Source: Corythucha ciliata
Taxonomy: Eukaryota; Arthropoda; Insecta; Hemiptera; Tingidae
NCBI GenBank assembly: GCA_038030265.1
Contig: CM075942.1
Coordinates: 69,196,926-69,260,925 of the forward strand
DNA: 64,000 nt
Direction of reading: 5' to 3'
A program made the position numbers and the translations under genes. Below are positions 42,960 to 54,714 of this stretch, piece by piece; position 1 is the stretch's first letter, and every line of letters begins with the position of its first letter. The notes below the pieces were generated by a model, which saw only the letters and a program-made list of their open reading frames with translations, ran no database searches and was not told the DNA's origin.

Positions 42960-44514
42960 CCCAAGAAGCTCCGTATACATATAACATCCGTATAATTCAT
43001 TGTTGATAGATGTAGTTCATAATTGCATTAGTAGGAACGGCCATTACTTACTCGTAGTAATGAATGTTATCGGTTTTCGTTATTCGTAACCCCATGTGGG
43101 ATTCTTTCAATGGTCGTTCTCACAAAATTAGATCAAGACGAGTTCTGTATCCCCCATATTTTGATAACTATAATATTAATAGGTATAATTAGTTTTCAGC
43201 ATTTCGTCCTTTATAGGAAGAAGAACACAAACGCATGTAACTCATCCGGCAATGACATAATTGTGACTGAAAATGTCTGATAAACTGAATACTTTATGAC
43301 TGAAAACTGAAAAGTAATGCATTGCATATTTCAACTTAATGATAGCGCATGGATGTCGGATTCAATCCACTTGTTTTCTCTTGGAAGAGCCTGACAGAGG
43401 ACGCGTCTTCTTGACACTTGTAACGTCGTCTATAAAAAATGTCGAAATGTCTTCCGGGTCGCCTTCTATATCCGTCGGGTCTTCTATATGTATATCAACC
43501 TACACAGTCAAACTCCAAGAGTGGGTTCCGGTCGATTCTCACATGACTCGCCACTGCAATTAATGCAGACCGAAGAACACTTGAGGCCAGCTTTTCTGCA
43601 CCCACATGCACTGGTACAACCCTTCTTACAGGCACCGGAAACCACCTTGAAGAGTAGGGAAGAAAGCCGGATCATTAGACATTTGAGAAAGCCCGAATCC
43701 TATATCGAAAGCCAAAACTCAACGGTGACTGTCACATTTACCATAACAGAGAAAATTATAGCTGTCGAAAGCCGGGGAAATTTGGGCTTTCAGTGGTGGA
43801 TGTTATTTTTATATTATCGATTCAAATTATCTATTATGGGTATTCACGGAAATCAACACTATTTAGATATTCAACTTATGGCGACATTTAAACTGGGCTT
43901 TCAATTTGTGTACACTATATTAATTGGTCCAGCATGATCTCTCTCAGATGATTGAAAATCCGTATCGGAGGCGTATCGAGAGCAGTGCATAAAAATATGC
44001 TGTAAGTCTTTCAGCGTGTGGTCTTACCTTTTTAATAAGATGAAATACGCCACAAATTCTGCTACTATATCTCACGATTATACGACACATTAGTCCCTCG
44101 GGCCAAATTAGATGTTCAGAAGCAGGGTACCTGGGGATTTTAGGATTGACTTTCCCGTCTCGATTTCACTTTTTGCCTGAGAGCACTGTTTCAAGTTACG
44201 CTCTCTCTGAAATTCTAAATGGGTTAATGAAATAATAAACTTGAACTATGCAGTCTTAGGCGAATAAATAAAGTAACGGTAGCAAAACATGAAATAGTGG
44301 GGAGGGCACGACCCTTTAGGACAAAATTACGGGTCGCGACCCAAGTGTGGATAACAGACGGCGATCCAGCCAGGAAAAGCCCGCGACTCATAGGCTGAAA
44401 ACCACTATCAAAACATTGGAGATAACAAGTCGTTTGGCCTCATCATTCAGTCTAGTCTAGCAAAATAATTAGTACTATCATGATCGTTAAAGGTTTCTAC
44501 AATGTCACAGCTAA
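42960..44514. mobile_element. Interior of the long-TIR element with MITE remnant
   Basis: 43690-43815 repeats the MITE segment at 25910-26030. Near 44385-44400 the sequence GGCTGAAAACCACTA is the matching opposite terminus, and GGGTCGCGACCC occurs at 44331. The frame 43488-43937 runs partly through this MITE and is not accepted as a gene. Nothing else is recognised. Confidence 0.45.
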
Positions 44515-44876
44515 CGAAAACGAAGAACCATAGACAGCATTTTGGACTGTTGACAAATTCGCCTAAATTTGACGAGCTGTATCTTGGAAACGATAATACA
44601 TTTAGAACCCGCTTTAGGCTGGTTTTCTCAACTTTGAAAAGTTACTTCGAAGCCACAACCGAGAAATGGCAAGTTTAGCGTGAAAGAGCCAAAACCCCAA
44701 AAAAGTCCCAAATTTTTGTGGTGTTTCGAGAATTCCAGGATGATCCCGATGTCTTTCGAGGTCAACAATTTGAATACGTCATACCAGAACCATCCCAGAC
44801 AATATAAAATAAAAAAATCATCTACCCTAATTATTGCAACCTGACCCCCCTTTTTAGTTCTTATTTTACTGGACTA

Positions 44877-45420
44877 ATATTTGAATGCCATGTATCGATT
44901 TCCCGGGGAAATCGAATTGTCTGTTAATAGAAAAAGTCTGAATAGAATTGTCAGTTTTTGGATAGAAAATCAGGAATAGAAGGCTAAAACAGATAATTTC
45001 CGAACGAAGATGTTAGTTTTTGATGGATTACGACCCTTTTTTGTGAAAACTCAGTTTCCGGGGAAGAATTTGACGATTTATTGCGCTACCAGTTCTTTTG
45101 TTGGGGTCTCTAGTTTCCATAACGTCCCTTGGTCAAGGGCTGGCTACGCCCCTGACTAGGAAGGTGTTTAAAAAAAAAAAAAATTATACAAGATCACTGT
45201 AGCACAGGTCTTAGAAAACGAAGTGAATAAAAATATATTACCGACGTACACTGAAGGTTCAATTCCAAGTCCAAGAAAAAAAGTCAACAGACGAGAGATA
45301 GACTTGGGGAGATTGCTCCTGCAGTTCATTGGGGCGATAGATGGCTAGGTGAAGGGCTCCAATTTTAATTCAAGAGACTCTAGCGCAGTGAAGCGATAGA
45401 AGTGACGAATGAAGAGGCGA
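44877..45420. repeat. Continuation of the third-type array and unassigned DNA
   Basis: 44925-45110 contains units such as TTGTCAGTTTTTGGATAGAA, matching the array at 39120-39990. A near-palindrome CGATTTCCCGGGGAAATCG is at 44896. The remainder is unassigned. Confidence 0.45.
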
Positions 45421-45439
45421 TTATAGGTGAAAAAGAATG

Positions 45440-45860
45440 TCACCGTTAGAGGGTCGGAACGGTGATTTCAATGTGGTCGTCACCGGAGCCAACAGTGACG
45501 GAGTAGTCACAGTGACAAAATCACCGACAGTGAAATCACACCTCACCTCTACTCGGACCTTTTCGGGCTGCTTCAAGTTCAGAAAATCTGCTAAATATAA
45601 CTTCAACCTTAAACGCTCATGGAGATTTTATGGGGCTCTTCGTTATGGTACTAGTGCTCCTTCGTTCGTATACTTGTGGCTCTGGGGGGGGGGGGGGGGA
45701 TATATCTGTTTTATTATCAAGAAATGCCGGAGACGTTTAACGAAATTTTTACTTTCTTTTATTTTAAATCCAAACCAACAACAACCCCCCACCGATCATG
45801 TGTCAATTTAATATTAACACATTTTCCTTTCTTTGAAAAATGGATTCGTCAATATCCAAA
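45440..45860. repeat. Dispersed repeat modules P and Q, first copy
   Basis: Module P (45550-45683) recurs inverted at 49715-49855. Module Q (45700-45855, with GAAATGCCGGAGACGTTTAA) recurs directly at 49365-49512. A run of 16 G (45684-45699) separates them. GTCAC-rich sequence precedes P. No coding function is visible. Confidence 0.7.
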
Positions 45861-45869
45861 ACGCATAGG

Positions 45870-46777
45870 CGGCCTCGATCTCCGCCCACTCCTGGTTTTG
45901 TAGGAGACCACTTGCCATTCATCTTCTCTCGGGTATAACGTCGGGAGAGAATGGAGTCGTTGAGCCGGAACTTCACTTTGTTTTTTTTGTTTTGTTTTGT
46001 TTTTTATCGTCGTTGTTGCGCATGAATGCGGTGTACAGCATCCTGTCTCTTGAAACTCGAAAGACTTGAATTATTTCTTCTCTTAAAACTTGATTATGCC
46101 ATCCATTCACACTCAACACTCGATTCACAATTCCACGTTTTTTTGCCTCTAATTATTTGCTAAGAGTTTAAATTAGGAAGTTCCCTTTAGTAGCGCAAGT
46201 CTTAAATTATGCTAGAATAACCGTGGAAAATCCTCGAGAACTGAAATAGAACTGTTCAACGAAATGTTAAAAGGTCGAAATTTCGATGTTTAGAGCACTC
46301 TGTCACTCTGGCTTCCTACATTCTTGAATTAACGAAAGGTATTGGGGAATGGTGAGTGTCAAAGCTTGAAAGCTTGTTTGTCAATCTTGATTTCCTGTGG
46401 TCTTTCAATTTATTTTCATACCGTGATCGGTCCATTAAACCAACACCCTCGCCCCATATTAACCAAAATAACGTAATGGCCAATGAAATGTTTCCAAGCC
46501 CCCCGCCCCACCCACCACCACTTCACCAAACATTATATCGGCTCAAGAATGACTGCATACTAAAATCCGTTAAATTCAAAAGGTGTCACGCGAGAAATCG
46601 TCACGAGCCGCGCTCTATCGACCAAGCCCTTCAAAACACTTTCAACCTGTTTAACGTTAACCCAAACCCCCCCGCCCCCGACCGTGTAATTTCCCTTTTA
46701 ATGGAAAATGTGGTCGTAACGTGAGAAAACACTTTTCTCATGTTGTGCTAACCTCCCCTCCACCTCACGTTTTTTTT
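45870..46777. other. Unassigned sequence up to the assembly gap
   Basis: No gene, terminus or tandem structure is recognised. The frame 46356-46724 is Pro/His-rich through C-runs and is not convincing. Confidence 0.35.
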
Positions 46778-47277
46778 NNNNNNNNNNNNNNNNNNNNNNN
46801 NNNNNNNNNNNNNNNNNNNNNNNNNNNNNNNNNNNNNNNNNNNNNNNNNNNNNNNNNNNNNNNNNNNNNNNNNNNNNNNNNNNNNNNNNNNNNNNNNNNN
46901 NNNNNNNNNNNNNNNNNNNNNNNNNNNNNNNNNNNNNNNNNNNNNNNNNNNNNNNNNNNNNNNNNNNNNNNNNNNNNNNNNNNNNNNNNNNNNNNNNNNN
47001 NNNNNNNNNNNNNNNNNNNNNNNNNNNNNNNNNNNNNNNNNNNNNNNNNNNNNNNNNNNNNNNNNNNNNNNNNNNNNNNNNNNNNNNNNNNNNNNNNNNN
47101 NNNNNNNNNNNNNNNNNNNNNNNNNNNNNNNNNNNNNNNNNNNNNNNNNNNNNNNNNNNNNNNNNNNNNNNNNNNNNNNNNNNNNNNNNNNNNNNNNNNN
47201 NNNNNNNNNNNNNNNNNNNNNNNNNNNNNNNNNNNNNNNNNNNNNNNNNNNNNNNNNNNNNNNNNNNNNNNNNNNNN
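46778..47277. other. Assembly gap, 500 N
   Basis: Exactly 500 undetermined bases, a standard placeholder length, so the true distance is unknown. Host exons or repeats may be hidden here. Confidence 0.95.
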
Positions 47278-47489
47278 GCGGGCAGCCTTCGCTACAGTCC
47301 TGGTTCTTGCCACATAAAATGTCTATGTCACACTATATTATACATGATTCTCCCCACTAGCAACCATTCATCATGTAGTGACTACTTTTTAGTTAGTCTC
47401 ATTGAATAAAAATTCAGAAAGGCAGAAGGATAAAACCTGGCTCTGACCCAAGAAACCCGAGACAACGTGGGTTTATATAGAGGTTGGAA

Positions 47490-47870
47490 GTATATTGGCA
47501 TTCAAATTTGCTGCCCTTAGAATATTGAAGTTCAAATTTGCTGCCTCCAGAATGTTGACTTGCTACCGTTAGAATATTGACGTTCAAATTGGCTGCCCTT
47601 AGAATATTGACGTTCAAATTTGCTGACCCCAGAATATTTACATTCATATTTGCTACCGTAAGAATATTGACGTTAAAATTTGTTGCTTCCAGAATGTTGG
47701 AATTCAAATTTGATGCCTTTAGAATATTGACCTTCAAACTTGCTGCCCCCAGATTGTTGACATTCAAATTTGCTGCCCTCAGAATATTGACGTTCAAATT
47801 TGCTGGCCCAGAATATTGGTATTCCAGTTTGCTGCCTCCAGAATGTTCACATTCAAATTTGATGACATTT
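47490..47870. repeat. 30-bp minisatellite
   Basis: About 12 units of 30 bp with core AGAATATTGACGTTCAAATT and TGCTGCC; the spacing is exactly 30 between 47573 and 47603. Because 30 is a multiple of three, long frames open on both strands (minus-strand ten-residue unit like ILRAANLNVN), but they are a by-product of the period. It lies just upstream of the exon at 47966, presumably in its intron. Confidence 0.85.
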
Positions 47871-47965
47871 GTATTGCAGCCCCTGGTGTAACACCCGGAT
47901 TGGGTTGGCGTTGTTGAAACATTTTTAATGATTTCACTAACACCTTTTCGGTTTTTTGTTTTCAG

Positions 47966-48177
47966 AAACACCGTTCGCCGGCTCTAACGCCAACACTGAC
48001 CTGGGCTTATTTTATCGAGAGTGTCAAAGCGCTCCAAAGCTGGAAGGTTTTGCCAACGAGCCAACAGTAGCGGATCAAGTTGGAGATTTGACGCGACAGT
48101 TGGAAGTTTTTGAAACAAACTTACGCGAATATGACAACGTCATCACTGAACTATGCAACGCGGATAATAATAATTAA
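47966..48177 (+). CDS. Probable 3'-terminal coding exon of an unidentified host gene
   Basis: A strong acceptor (GGTTTTTTGTTTTCAG) is followed by an open frame of about 70 codons ending in TAA: TPFAGSNANTDLGLFYRECQ, then SAPKLEGFANEPTVADQVGD and a helical stretch LTRQLEVFETNLREYDNVI, ending CNADNNN. Codon use and amphipathic helix composition look genuinely protein-coding, unlike the flanking repeats. It begins two bases into a codon. The family is not recognised. A C-terminal coiled-coil-like tail is the only structural statement I can support. It does not look like part of a Ror receptor. Confidence 0.55.
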
Positions 48178-49360
48178 TTTTTTCTGCAATTGCATAAAAA
48201 AAATGAAATGAAACTAAAAAGGATGAAATAAGGGGAAGGCTCACCTTTCCCGTCTTTTTTTAGTCCTCAAAAGAAAATTATGGGCTAGAAAGGAGCCGGC
48301 AGCTCGATCAACGAGGGCCTTTTCGAAAGCGAGAAAAAAAAACTCACTTTTTTTTCTCGCTATTCTTAGTCCCTCGGATAACATCCCGTATGCAAGCGAG
48401 CATTCCTCTATTTCGAAGGTGTAAAAAAAGGATGTAAACACTACGGAGTCTGTGATTTTTTAGTTGTTGTAGCTAATTTTGGGTTGCTTACCCTGCTCGT
48501 CTTGGGATGACTTTCTTTATTCCATCCAGGGGTGAACAAAAGAAACTCATCCATCGAGCCAATGAGAGGAACCTTTGTTTTTCCTTCAAATTAAATATTG
48601 TTATTATTTATTTTTAATTTTTACTGAGAGAACGACGTACTGCTAGTTTTTATCTTGTTATTATTACTATGAAGGCAATAAGATTGCCTGGGTGCTCATT
48701 CCCTCTTGTTGAAAAACAAACCCTTCAAGTTTTGATTTATGTACTGTTTACTGTGTATCAAACTGAAATTATTTCATGAAACTAATATTGTTAATGTTTG
48801 GTGGGAATTTTATTCGGAATTTTTACTCCACTCTTCTCCATGATTACTGATTGTGTGCAACGGTACACAAAGATTTGCAACCCATTCCGGTGAATTTTAA
48901 GCTGTTATTGTTTAACAATTATTTGCCCATTATGATGACTGTTTGAAGACTGATGAGATTTAAAATTGACTAGAGAGATAAGGGGGAAAATATGGCAGTT
49001 GTGCACAATAATATAATGTACACAAAAAATTTCAATATTTCGTATAAAATATGTCGCAATTTATACGGTGTTATTTGTATTGGTTTGCTTTACAGAGGGA
49101 TGAAAAATTATACTACACATTCCGCCATAAAATGAGTGGTTTATAGTGGCCCGTAAATTTCAGGTGGTTTCCCAGGAAATAGCGTACGGGTAAATACAAT
49201 ATATAGGAGCGGTGAATAAAGAAAAGAGCTAAGAGGAGAGTCCCTTCTAGGCTGACCTTGGTTTCGGCATAATTTTTCCGCTCCACCGTGAGCCAACGCG
49301 AGGTCCGCCTGCGTCGAGGCTTTTCCTAGGACTAACGGGCCGATGATAACGCAGCTACCG
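48178..49360. other. 3' flank of the exon and unassigned A/T-rich DNA
   Basis: Likely 3' untranslated sequence follows the stop. A GCGAGAAAAAAAA/TTTTTTTTCTCGC hairpin is at 48329-48361. GTGAATAAAG near 49212 could hold a poly(A) signal but is distant. The block GAGGTCCGCCTGCGTCGAGGC (49300-49321) recurs inverted, slightly changed, at 63056-63077. Confidence 0.35.
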
Positions 49361-49364
49361 CCTG

Positions 49365-49860
49365 TTTTAATATCAAAGAAATGCCGGAGACGTTTAACGA
49401 AATCTTACTTTCTTTTATTTTAAATCCAAACAACAACAACAACACCCCCCCCCCCCACCGATCATGTGTCAATTTATTATTAACACATTTGAAAAACGGA
49501 TTCGTCAATAGTAGCCCATACACGGGCAGTTAATTTTGACAGATTTGATCGGCCGATATTTTCAACAGATATAGTTAACGATCTAGAGCAAACGATGAGA
49601 TCGGTCGACGCCCCTTAACGAACAAAAGTTATCTGCGACCGATATCTGTTGCCCCATCAAATCTGCTCGTTAGTGGGGGCAGGAGCGTAGGTACGGGGGG
49701 GGCTATGAGGAATAGATCCCCCCCTTCCCAGAGCTACAAGTATATACGAACGAAGGAGCACTAGTACCATAACGAAGAGCACAATAAAATCTCCAAAAAT
49801 GAGCGTTTCACGTTGAAGTTAGGTTTAGCAGAATAGCAGCCCGAAAAGGTCCCAGTACTG
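49365..49860. repeat. Dispersed repeat modules Q and P, second copy
   Basis: Module Q (49365-49512) is in the same orientation as at 45700; module P (49715-49855) is inverted relative to 45550. Between them (49530-49685) is a smaller inverted pair around CAGATTTGAT/ATCAAATCTG. The arrangement shows P and Q can move or rearrange independently. Confidence 0.65.
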
Positions 49861-50290
49861 TCCACAGATGGAAAGAGTGCAGTTCGGAAGGAAGTGCCTA
49901 ATGTCTTATCTAAAAACATTTACTTCAACCCCCCGGCCCCATTACTTTCGGAAAGACTTCCACAGTTCCACTCTCGCACTCTCACTTCAGTCACTGGATG
50001 AGTAGACGATACGAATGAAGGGAGGGTCTTCTACTTTCCTCTCTTGTTCGCTCGCCCGCTATTAGCTATTTCTCAGTTCACACAACACACAAACCTGCCC
50101 TCACGCTTTCCACAGCTTAATTTTTGACAGAATCAGCTGTAACAACGATTTGAACCAATTAATTAATGGCAAGACTGACGATAAGTTTGAAAGAGTAGAC
50201 TGGATAAATAGATTTTTTCTCGTTTATGTACACCCTCGGCTTGCCGACAGTCTGCCAGTCGCTTTTTGGTTTATTATTCATTCTGAATAA
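49861..50290. other. Unassigned sequence
   Basis: C/T-rich with CTCTC runs; nothing recognisable. It is the left flank of the Mag-like element and ends in the target duplication TACAC. Confidence 0.4.
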
Positions 50291-50295
50291 TACAC

Positions 50296-50385
50296 TAATG
50301 TGTACGAGAAGATTACGGAACAGAACGAATACTTTTTTATTTTAGAAAACTCATTTAAACAACAATCATATGACTGGCTACATCA
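50296..50385 (-). repeat. 3' LTR of the Mag-like element (90 bp)
   Basis: On the minus strand it starts TGATGTAGCCAGTCATATG and ends CGTACACATTA. It keeps a 33-bp stretch absent from the 5' copy. Confidence 0.8.
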
Positions 50386-50513
50386 TCTCTTCCTCTTCTT
50401 CTGACAGACGTTTCTTCATCTGATCCGAGTGATATTTTCGGAAGCCTTGGCTGTTTTTTACCAACCAGGTATTCGAGCCTATTTGTTTCACCACTATTCC
50501 CTTCTGCCATTTC

Positions 50514-53092
50514 TTAAACTTGTGGCCGTAGCAACGAACGTAGAATCATTTCGTTTTGTGAGAATGGTGAAGATCTCGGGGCTCGAGTTTCTTCATTCTC
50601 TGAGTCGACTTTAGGCTGAAGGGCGTTCAGATAGGTTCTGATTTTCCTTCCGAGGAACAGTTCGGCTGGTGAAACGTTGGTCGCAGTGTGTGGAGTGCTT
50701 CGGTAATCCAGTAAAAACTTTTGAATATGGTTCAAGAACCGATCAGAAGTATCCGAATAATTCATCTTTTTCATTGCACTCTTGAAAATGTCGACGTATT
50801 TTTCCACCTGACCGTTTGACGCAGGGTGGTAAACGGGAGTGGTTACGTGCTGGACGCCATAGTCTGCGCAAAATTTTTTGAATTCTTCAGAAGCGAAAGC
50901 AGGTCCATTGTCGCTCACTAAAGTCTCGAAAATGCCGAATCTTGAAATTAAAGACTTCAAAATATTTATTGTACTTGAAGTAGATGTTGAAACGACCGGA
51001 AAAATTTCGAATACGAATCGACGACCAGAAAAAATTGCTTTTTGAAGAAAGGTCCAGCGAAATCTATATGAACTCGCTCCCAGGGTTTCGACGATGGCGG
51101 CCAAGATGTCAAAGAATGGTTAGGGGCTGTGGGTGCAAAAACGTTACAAGCTTCGCATTTGCGGACTATTTCCTCTATGTCGCGGTCAACATTTGGCCAC
51201 CAGAAGTGCTCTCGAGCTCGGGACTGCATTTTGACAACGCCAATGTGTGACCTGTGGAGTGTTCATAAAATGTCTTGTTGGAGAATTTTCGGAATAACGG
51301 TTCGCAATCCCCAGATCAAGCAACCATTGTGAATGGAAAGTGCGTCTTTTTTGATGAAGTACGGCTTCAAATCGATGTCGTTGTTTGATGGAGGCCAACC
51401 GTTTTTAACGAAATAAATAACCTTTTTGAGAATAAAGTATTTTTCTGTTTCGGAGGCAATGTCGCTACAGTTGACCATTAAGCACTTCTGAGCTTCACTT
51501 TGAATAGTGGATACGACTTGATTAAATCCCCCATCTTCTTCATCGAAACCATCGTTACTTCTACATGGCAAACGGCTGAGTCCATCCACTTTTCCAAAGT
51601 TCCTAGTTGAAATGAACTCGACGGTGTACGTATAATTGGTGAGTAAAAGTGTCCGTCTTTGCAATCGATTAGAAGTTGCAACTGGAACACCTTTCCTAGA
51701 TCCGAAAATGGTTACTAGAGGTTTATGATCCGTTTGAAGAATAAAAGTTCTGCCTAAAATATAAGGCTTGAACTTTTTAACGGCATATATGATCGCCAAA
51801 GCCTCTCGTTCTATTTGAGAATAATTGGTTTCAGCAGGCGTCAAAGTCTTAGAGCCATACGTGATAGGACGTTCACTCCCATCGGAAAATCTGTGCAATA
51901 AACTACAGCCAGTTCCTACCGTAGACGCGTCGGCTGCGACTACCAGGGGAAGATCAGGTGAATAATGAACGAGAATTGGGGCTGATATTAATGCGTCCTT
52001 CAGCATCCTGAACGCGTTTTCGCAAGCAGTCGACCATATCCAGGAAACATTTTTTCTCCGTAAGCAGTTAAGAGGATGACATATGTTCGAATAGTTCTTG
52101 ATAAATTTTGAGAAAAAATTTACCATTCCTAGAAAAGACTCAAACTGTTTCAAATTCTCAGGGGCAGGCATATCGAGAACCGCTTGGACTTTTTCTGGAA
52201 GTGTATGTAGTCCAGCTTTGGATATTTTGTGGCCTAAATAAGTCACCGACGGCTGTAGAAATTTACATTTATCCTTTTTAACCCTGAATCCGTATTCTTC
52301 AATTCGTTTCAAAACTTCTGACAAATTTTTTAAATGTTCCAAGTCATTTTTTCCTGTAACTATAATATCGTCCAAAAAGCAACAAGTATTTGGCACATTT
52401 TGTAGCATGTTCGCCATTGCTCTTTGGAAAATAGATGGAGCAGGAGCAACGCCGAAACAAAGTCTAGTATATTGGAAAAGACCTTGATTGGTATTTATGA
52501 CGAGCAAGTTTTTACTTTCTTCATCGACCGGTATAGAAAGGTAGGCGTCGGATAAGTCGAGAACGGAAAACTTTTCTCCATTTTGTAATTTTGAGAATAT
52601 TTCATCCGGTGTTGGTAGTGGATAAGTTTGAGGTTCTAGAGCTTGGTTTAACCCAGTGGAAAAATCAGCGCACAGTCTAATTTTTCCTGTCGGTTTTCTA
52701 ACAATGACGCAAGGAGCGGCCCAAGACGACGTTTCAATTGGTTTGAGAATTCCCGACGACACTAATCTCCCTATTTCTTCATTTACAGCGTCTCTCAGGG
52801 CGTAAGGAACAGGCCTAGCCTTACAAAATGTTGGTGAAACTCCAGGTTTAAGGGGAAGAGGGGCCAAAACTTTGCTACAATGGCCAAATTGTTCATCAAA
52901 AACGTTGCGATGTTTGACGAGCATTGAATCTATATCGAGAGGACGAATCGATGGAAGATGGGGCGAAACTTGCAATACGCCTAGGCCTCTTGTAAGCATT
53001 TCTATCGAATGGGAACTGATTTTGAGAGCAAATATCCAATCTCTTCCTAATAAATCGTGATGCTCACCCTTGACGACGTATAGCAATAGCAA
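50514..53092 (-). pseudogene. Mag-like RT-RNase H-integrase, broken
   Basis: The main frame 53092-51263 carries the end of protease (LLGRDWIFAL), RT with DLSDAY and FLDD, and RNase H (VVAADASTVGTG, TDHKPL, VDGLSRLP). An in-frame TGA at 51263 interrupts the integrase zinc-finger region; the frame reopens to 50966 with C-X2-C (CEACNVF) and the first catalytic Asp (HIDFAGPF). A frameshift near 51000 precedes the rest (51100-50514) with VSDNGPAF and NGQVEKY, the second Asp and the Glu. The catalytic residues are recognisable but the frame is interrupted, so the copy is inactive. Confidence 0.85.
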
Positions 53093-53193
53093 TATTTAGC
53101 AATAGCAATTAGCAATATTTTTAAGTTTTTGAATCGAACATTCACCAATTCTTCACCGAGTACTGGAATACGGTGACCACTGTAGGAAACAAA

Positions 53194-54166
53194 CTACTTT
53201 CTTGGTGGTTTGAGGGTTGCCTCAGTTTTCAGAAATGACCACGTCTTTTCGGAAATGATAGTAACTGGATTACCCGTGACCGGAATTATAATTGCTTCGC
53301 CTGACTTGCTGGTATTTAACGCGAGTAAGTCAAGAGAATTCAAAGAATTTTCATTGATCTCCCTGACTCTAGAATTTTGCCCTTTCTCCGCAGACCGACA
53401 TACTTTGGAAATGTGGCCAAGACGCCCACAGTTATTACATTTTGCGTCTTTGAACTTGCATGTTTTCCTCATGTGCTGCCCTCCACAAGAGAAACAACGT
53501 CCGAATTTTGAAAAATTAACGGGAGAAACATCTTCGGTGTCAGAATTGTGGTTGTTTTCCGGGGCAAACACGATTTCAAGAGTTTTGCTAGCCTCTAGTA
53601 ACTCATAGAAAGACAAGTAATCTTTCTGAAGCAGAACGGATCGAATCTTACGGTCTGAAACACCCATTATGAATGCGGTAATTAACGCTTCTTGATAGAA
53701 GTCACTGGGAAAATCACAAAACGAAGAACTTTCTTTGAGCCGATTGGCAAAATCGTTCAAAGCCTCGTCCTGTTGTTTCATCGAAAAAAAAACGTACTCT
53801 TTCGCAAGTTTTTAGACGCAGTGGTTTGAAATGTTTAGAAAGTAATTCTAACAGCTCGGAATAAGAATAATCTTCGACATTTTTCGGTTTACACAAATTA
53901 ACTAAAATACTCAAAACCGAGAACTCCAAATGCCCAACTAGCAAACATCTTTTTTTTACCTCGTCTTGAATTTGAGAGAGCCGCAGTGCAGTGGAGAATT
54001 TCAAGTACCACACGTCCAGGTCGCATGTCTTAGGATCGAAATTTTCGCATTTGATCGTAATATGGTGACTGCTTCTTTGTGACTCATTAAACAAATTGCT
54101 AGTGTTCTGAGGCGTCGAGCAATAGTCGCTGACCTGCCGATCTTTCTTTTTCGGCATCAGACTCAA
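53194..54166 (-). pseudogene. Mag-like gag and protease start, frameshifted
   Basis: The ATG is at 54166. The frame shifts at a homopolymer (A run on the plus strand, about 53783-53792). Capsid-like helices are followed by two zinc knuckles, CFSCGGQHMRKTC and CNNCGRLGHISKVC. The protease site reads VTGNPVTIIS where DTG would be expected, so the catalytic Asp is replaced by Val. A short AGCAAT-repeat insertion (53087-53125) separates this from the RT frame. Confidence 0.75.
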
Positions 54167-54188
54167 CAGCTTTTATCCTCGTCGTCAG

Positions 54189-54245
54189 TAATGTGTTTAT
54201 TTTAGAAAACTCATTTAAACAACAATCATATGACTGGCTACATCA
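54189..54245 (-). repeat. 5' LTR of the Mag-like element (57 bp, internally deleted)
   Basis: It is the same as the 3' LTR except for loss of about 33 bp after TAATGTG (plus-strand reading). The ends and the target duplication agree with 50296-50385. Confidence 0.8.
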
Positions 54246-54250
54246 TACAC

Positions 54251-54714
54251 CTATGTTTTCGGTCAGGAAAAAATGTTTGCAACCCACCCTCAAACTTTAT
54301 CTGTGTACGTTTTAACATGTCTAGATTCGATTTCTGCGCAATGCCCGTCCGCCTTATGCCGTCCGGGTCATATCTTGCCCTAGGATTGCTCGAAAAAACT
54401 CGTTCTTTCTTACATAGACTCCATTTGGGATCTAGTTGGTCTTAACATCTGATCGGTTTGATCAGCTAACTCCCTGGGATTTTATGGGCCAAAAGCGGGT
54501 CCAAAATGGGAATTTTCAAAGGTTTTGAGATCGTCGGTCGTCGGTGTCGATTTTCATGTAATTTCAAGCCGGATTTGGCTACATTCATGAATAATAAACA
54601 CTTGTGTAAAATTTGCAGCGTTTTTTTTTTTGTTTTTTTTTTCAATTAGGTACATTATTTTGTGAGAGAAACTTGATCGCGATTAGTTGCCAATGAGGAC
54701 CAATATGAATTCTG
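54251..54714. other. Unassigned sequence
   Basis: A T-run lies at about 54620-54642. No gene or element end is recognised. Confidence 0.35.

Larger units (their letters stand above)
40010..44876. mobile_element. Element with long terminal inverted repeats (about 350 bp), 4.9 kb
   Basis: The left end TAGCCCAGTAAAATAAG and the right end CTTATTTTACTGGACTA are inverted. Similarity continues inward for about 350 bp (40010-40375 and 44515-44876), strongest at GGTTGCAATAATTAGGGTAG. Overall arm identity is about 65-75%, so it is old. The interior holds a nested hAT-like element and a MITE remnant but no recognisable transposase. No clean target duplication could be read. It is flanked on both sides by the third-type array. 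Confidence 0.6.
50296..54245 (-). mobile_element. Mag-like Gypsy LTR retrotransposon with very short LTRs, decayed
   Basis: Bounded by TACAC duplicates (50291-50295 and 54246-54250). The 3' LTR is 50296-50385 (90 bp) and the 5' LTR 54189-54245 (57 bp after a 33-bp loss); both start TGATGTAGCC and end CACATTA on the minus strand. A purine tract (GAAGAAGAGGAAGAGA) immediately precedes the 3' LTR. RT motifs such as DFSTGLNQALEP and FSVLDLSDAYLSIPV are those of the Mag group, whose founding silkworm element also has LTRs under 100 bp (family knowledge). It carries several frame lesions and a changed protease residue. Confidence 0.88.

Noticed and set aside
43488..43937. 149-codon plus-strand frame
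   Set aside because: Its second half is a MITE segment also present at 25910-26030; no recognisable domain.
46721..47317. Open frames across the gap
   Set aside because: They consist of undetermined bases.
47414..47971. 185-codon minus-strand frame with ten-residue repeats and a plus-strand frame 47577-47891
   Set aside because: Both are produced by the 30-bp minisatellite period; frames are open on both strands.
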